A program made the translations under genes and the position numbers. Shown here piece by piece: positions 60,832 to 64,000 of a stretch of DNA of 64,000 nucleotides. The notes beneath the pieces were generated by a model, which saw only the letters and a program-made list of their open reading frames with translations, ran no database searches and was not told the origin of the DNA. This DNA is from Pristionchus mayeri (lineage: Eukaryota; Nematoda; Chromadorea; Rhabditida; Neodiplogasteridae), in assembly GCA_036245805.1 (NCBI GenBank), contig BTRK01000001.1:32932758-32996757 (forward strand). Reading direction: 5' to 3'. How positions within the stretch are numbered: the first letter of the stretch is position 1; every line of letters starts with the position of its first letter.

Positions 60832-61586
60832 AGATTGTGGTAGAACATGAGGAAGATTTCATAGGACGAGTATTTGTGGAAGAGAGTGCAGAGATTTGGC
60901 TGTGAACACATATCTGAATATAATTATGCATATTATTATAGATTATTAAATATTCATTGCTCATATAAACCGAGTTCGACTGAGATCTCATTCATAAAAT
61001 GTGAAATACACATAATCTCAGCGAAAACAGAAAGGAAATCGATCGCACGGGCGAGAAGGGAAGGTAGATCAAAAGTCGAGGATGACTGCCAGAGGGTCAG
61101 ACAGCCTCAAACGGGGGTAAATGAGAATCTAATTTCGCGATTTCGACACCTTTAGTACACGATTTACCTAGGCATTCAGCATACCATTTGATTCGTCTTT
61201 TCGAGCTCTATCGATTGAGCCAAAAAAATATATGTTATCGAATTGTGGTGAAAATCAATAATTTGAATCGATACACAAAATTGTGAATAAACCTTATCAC
61301 TGTTTAGTTGCTACCAGCTTATTCTCCATGAAATTTTGCGCAGAATGGTTTTTAACTCGAGTCACCAGACCCTCTGTGGACCGAGCAATGAGGCTCCAAA
61401 AATGGCAATTTTTGGACGACGTCGACTTTGAAGGCGTCCCACATCGTCGAGGATAGAGATATGGAACAAACCTTCTATATTCTGTTGTGAGACCATATGG
61501 GCTATCCGAAAATGCTCACAGATGCAGGGGTAAAAAAATGTACCAGGCTCTCAATAATTCTATTCGATTCTTACGCGACACGCTTG
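60832..61586. repeat. Right terminal inverted repeat of the 8.7 kb transposon
   Basis: The inverted partner of 52848-53594. Its inner edge starts at ATTGTGGTAGAACATGAGGA and includes an acidic open stretch that could be the last exon of the transposase gene, although the splice phase does not fit cleanly. Confidence 0.9.
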
Positions 61587-61991
61587 ATAGATACAGTGGG
61601 TCATAATATGATCTGGACCCCTATCATGAAAACCCAAATTCGGATTACGCGCTTATTTCTAAAAAGCCCTTTGTGGCTGATCAGTCTCAACATGACCATT
61701 ACGATATATGCCCAACATACTTTACTACTGTGGTTAAAACTGGATCCTATCTCAACTCTAAATGAAAAGCTAATCCTTTGAAAAATCCGTTCGTTGATCA
61801 ATCATATGCAGTTTTGTACATCGCCGTATCCTTTTCTTTTCTCGGACAGCTCTATGATCGTGTGCGCTAAAGAGAGTATAAAAGCCCCTATCTACCATTA
61901 AAAGATATAAGTTGATTGGTCAATAACGAACGATTGTAGATGTCGGAATGTACTTTAGTCAAAATCGAGCAAAACTTTATGACCAACCTGA

Positions 61992-62136
61992 TACATTATT
62001 TATTCAACTTGTGCTAAAGCGATTGTGCCTCAATTAAAGTATGATCTATTTTTAATTTATGATTGTTATTCGTTAAAAATAAATCAGCTTTTCAACTATA
62101 AAACACTATCATGTGTTCATTCATGCAATATTAATA
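61992..62136 (-). other. Intron of gene A' between two mariner elements
   Basis: On the minus strand this matches the gene A intron at about 11060-11130, including AAATTAAAAATAGATCATAC. It shows that elements 2 and 4 both landed in the same intron. Confidence 0.75.
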
Positions 62137-63519
62137 TTAGGTTGTTCGGAAAGTTTCTTTCTTTTTTCATGTATGGACATTTTTCACTTCTCCTTTATTT
62201 AACCTTGACCAATCATTTTATGGTTTTTTGTAGTTGATGTGGGCTTGGATACTCTCTATAACAACCAGTAATGCATGCCGTTTCGATCAATAGATCTTGA
62301 GCAAAAGAGGTTCGAAGTTAGCTCAGTCGACTTTTCTCCTTGATTTTTAAGGGCGCACATTTCTTTGCAGAATATAGATAGGCATACAAATGACTCACTG
62401 TTGTGAAGTACGTCTAATAGGGTTATTAGTAAACATAAAGTTTTAAATCTAGCACCTATTACCTAATCTAGCGAGGCGTCGATTGGATAATCCGCACTAC
62501 GATTTGTTTTTCGTGCAGAATTTTGAACTTATTGTGCTTCCTCCGATCAACATAGAGAACAAAGCGATTGTTATTTGTGAAGTACGTTACATGGCCACTT
62601 GGTATCCCTAATTGGGTGGGAATCCAATTACGTCAAGAGCAGGCTTCTTCAGAATATTTATGCCGAAATTTGAACATCGAAATGGTGACATATTGATATA
62701 TCTCGTCTCTCTCAAAGGTTGAAAGCCTGGCTTTCTGTGTTATCATTTATATCAACTCTTGCCCTATCATACATTATCGGCTTAATATCGGTAGGCATCT
62801 AATTCTCGGGAAGGAATGGCCCAACAAAAAACACTGAAATTATGTTTTTGAGGTGTTTTTGGCAATTGCTAACTTTTGATATTTTTTCTAGCCTGTTATA
62901 TGACCGAGATGCGATTTGAACATACTGTAGTACAAAAAATACTTAAATTTCTTCATAATCACTTCAGAAGATATTGTGAAAATCTGCGTCCCTATGAGTA
63001 CAAAACACACTCATAGGCTGACAGGCCAGACAACCAGTTACCGTATCCCTTCCCTCTCCCGACCTGTCCACCACTAGAGTCGTCGAGAGGCCGCCTCCCA
63101 TTTCTGCTGGCATGAGGCCTTAGTTTCGTACCTGCCACCCCCATTTCACCCTTGTATCGATCTAATAACTAACTGTCACTTTATGTGCTATCGATCTATA
63201 CCGTACTCATTCTACCGTAACCCTCTCTCTTTCCTGTCCCCCCTCTCTGCGTTGTGCCGTGGGCGACCCTCGGGGCCATCGCGGGGAGGCATCTTTGATC
63301 TTTGATCTCTGATCATTATCGTATTTATTACTATGCTACTATTTGCATTATTCGCCCTGCAAAGGGAAAAATAACCTGGTCCCGATTTATCGTGGATAAA
63401 CCTGTAATCTATTCCACCGACAAGGCCCTTACATATAACATAGACAAAATAATTGAAGTCGAATGCCACAAGAATTGGCATGAGAAAAATAAAAGAAAGA
63501 AACTTTCCGAACAACCTAA
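62137..63519. mobile_element. Mariner-type element 4 in gene A'
   Basis: A 1,383-bp element. It begins TTAGGTTGTTCGGAAAGTTT and ends AAACTTTCCGAACAACCTAA, flanked by TA (62135-62136 and 63520-63521). No mariner transposase signature was seen. Exon-like coding stretches at about 62472-62581 and 63361-63490 look unlike mariner sequence (see findings). Confidence 0.88.
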
Positions 63520-63707
63520 TATATTGTCCTACACCATGCCCAGTGCGCGAAATTTCCAAACTTGGGAAAGCGCTCGCGCACTTGATACACACACGTTGTT
63601 TTTTATCTTTACGTGCGCGGAGTCTGACTCCGCCCATATTTGTGTGCACATCGTGCACACGTACTCAGTTCTTGATTCCGGAATATTTTAATAATGCTAG
63701 AACTAAC

Positions 63708-64000
63708 CGTATCCACATTCCCACTTCACAATTGGGGCTAATATCAGTAGAGGTCGGAAATACGAAAGGAATATTAACTGAGACGCACGATCCAGCAACG
63801 TCGCAGTACTGAAAAGTGCAACCAAGTTACACAAAAGATCTTTTTCATGTATAATAGATGTGAGAGGTATTGATAATGTATTGTGGTTCGTCAATGAAAT
63901 ACTGAATATAAGGCAGTACCGCCTCTTCTCCGCAGGTACTCCAATCAATGGTTCGTACATATACTAGTTTGATCGATTTATCGGCAATTGACAATTCCTG
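63708..64000 (-). pseudogene. Gene A' 5' part: two module exons
   Basis: Minus-strand exon 63920-64000 (running off the window) encodes an I-D-W-S-T-C exon like gene A 10716. Exon 63708-63808 encodes Y-C-D-V-A-G-S-C-V and C-E-V-G-M-W-I, like gene A 10915. Here the frame and the second cysteine are intact, while gene A has two compensating indels. Together with 49818-51697 it is one gene copy split by about 11.8 kb of mobile DNA. More of it must lie beyond position 64000. Confidence 0.8.

Larger units (their letters stand above)
52848..61586. mobile_element. 8.7 kb long-TIR DNA transposon nested in element 2
   Basis: Left end CACGCGTGTCGCGTAAG and right end CTTACGCGACACGCTTG. The arms of about 745 bp (52848-53594 and 60832-61586) are highly similar inverted copies. 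ATAG occurs on both sides (52844-52847, 61587-61590) and may be a 4-bp target duplication. Its cargo on the plus strand is a Gag-like exon and a multi-exon transposase-like gene. Because its own TIRs enclose everything and element 2 resumes cleanly on each side, it is an independent transposon that hit a mariner. Confidence 0.85.
51734..61991. mobile_element. Mariner-type element 2 in gene A', carrying large nested insertions
   Basis: The left end TTAGGTTGGTCATAAAG and right end CTTTATGACCAACCTGA match element 1. TA flanks both sides (51732-51733, 61992-61993). The left 1.1 kb and right 0.4 kb align with the two parts of element 1 (8275-9537). The mariner was then split by an 8.7 kb transposon (52848-61586), and a further 0.25 kb insertion lies at about 51833-52077. 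Gene A' sequence on both sides is contiguous with the gene A intron (about 11075-11160). Confidence 0.88.

Noticed and set aside
53271..61155. Identical 93-codon frames on opposite strands at 53271-53552 and 60874-61155
   Set aside because: They lie in the terminal inverted repeats of the 8.7 kb transposon. Conservation is explained by the repeat, and no domain is visible.
52848..61586. Maverick/Polinton or Ty3-type retrotransposon as identity of the 8.7 kb element
   Set aside because: No protein-primed polymerase, ATPase, capsid, reverse transcriptase or retroviral integrase signature was found, and the ends are long inverted repeats, not LTRs.
1..64000. CRISPR arrays, operons, bacterial promoters or an undescribed prokaryotic defence system
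   Set aside because: Spliceosomal introns, mariner and LINE elements and a eukaryotic tRNA context show nuclear metazoan DNA. No spaced direct-repeat array exists.

Overview
This window looks like nuclear DNA of a rhabditid, Caenorhabditis-like nematode. It has short introns ending in TTTCAG-type acceptors, multi-exon genes, a nuclear tRNA-Cys(GCA), many mariner elements whose ends read TTAGGTTG, non-LTR retrotransposons, and an exceptional density of kilobase-scale palindromes. There are no operons, ribosome binding sites or other prokaryotic signals. All exon limits were read by eye from splice-site motifs, reading phase and similarity between copies inside the window.

Layout. 1-6.1 kb: no convincing gene, one tRNA-Cys and a small hAT-like MITE. 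6.5-13.1 kb (+): gene A, a modular type I membrane protein with four repeated extracellular modules, now carrying indels, a stop codon and a mariner insertion. 13.2-15.0 kb: palindrome. 15.1-49.0 kb (+): gene B, a paralogue of A. Its promoter, signal-peptide exon and first module exon lie at 15.1-15.6 kb and the rest at 36.1-49.0 kb. The roughly 20.5 kb between them is filled with large palindromes and a dead LINE, yet reading phase is kept across the gap. Two more introns of B hold a 2.9 kb palindrome and a second LINE. 49.8-64 kb (-): gene A', a third, inverted copy of the A 3' half, split by nested transposons.

The nest at 51.7-62.0 kb is the most interesting part. A mariner sits in an intron of A'. 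Inside it is an 8.7 kb DNA transposon with about 745 bp terminal inverted repeats. That element carries a Gag-like exon (itself split in frame by another mariner) and a multi-exon gene for a D-D-E/D transposase-like protein with an N-terminal zinc motif and a C-terminal C2H2 finger. It resembles unclassified proteins known mainly from cnidarians and other invertebrates.

The host genes appear to form one family: secreted or membrane-anchored ectodomains made of repeated four-exon modules around an I-D-W-S-x-C motif, ending in a Cys-rich region, one transmembrane helix and a tiny cytoplasmic tail. The rest is mobile DNA: six mariner-type elements, two LINEs, Tc1-like palindromic MITEs, hAT-like MITEs, a possible Helitron fragment, and composite palindromes, three of which are chained at CATATG junctions.
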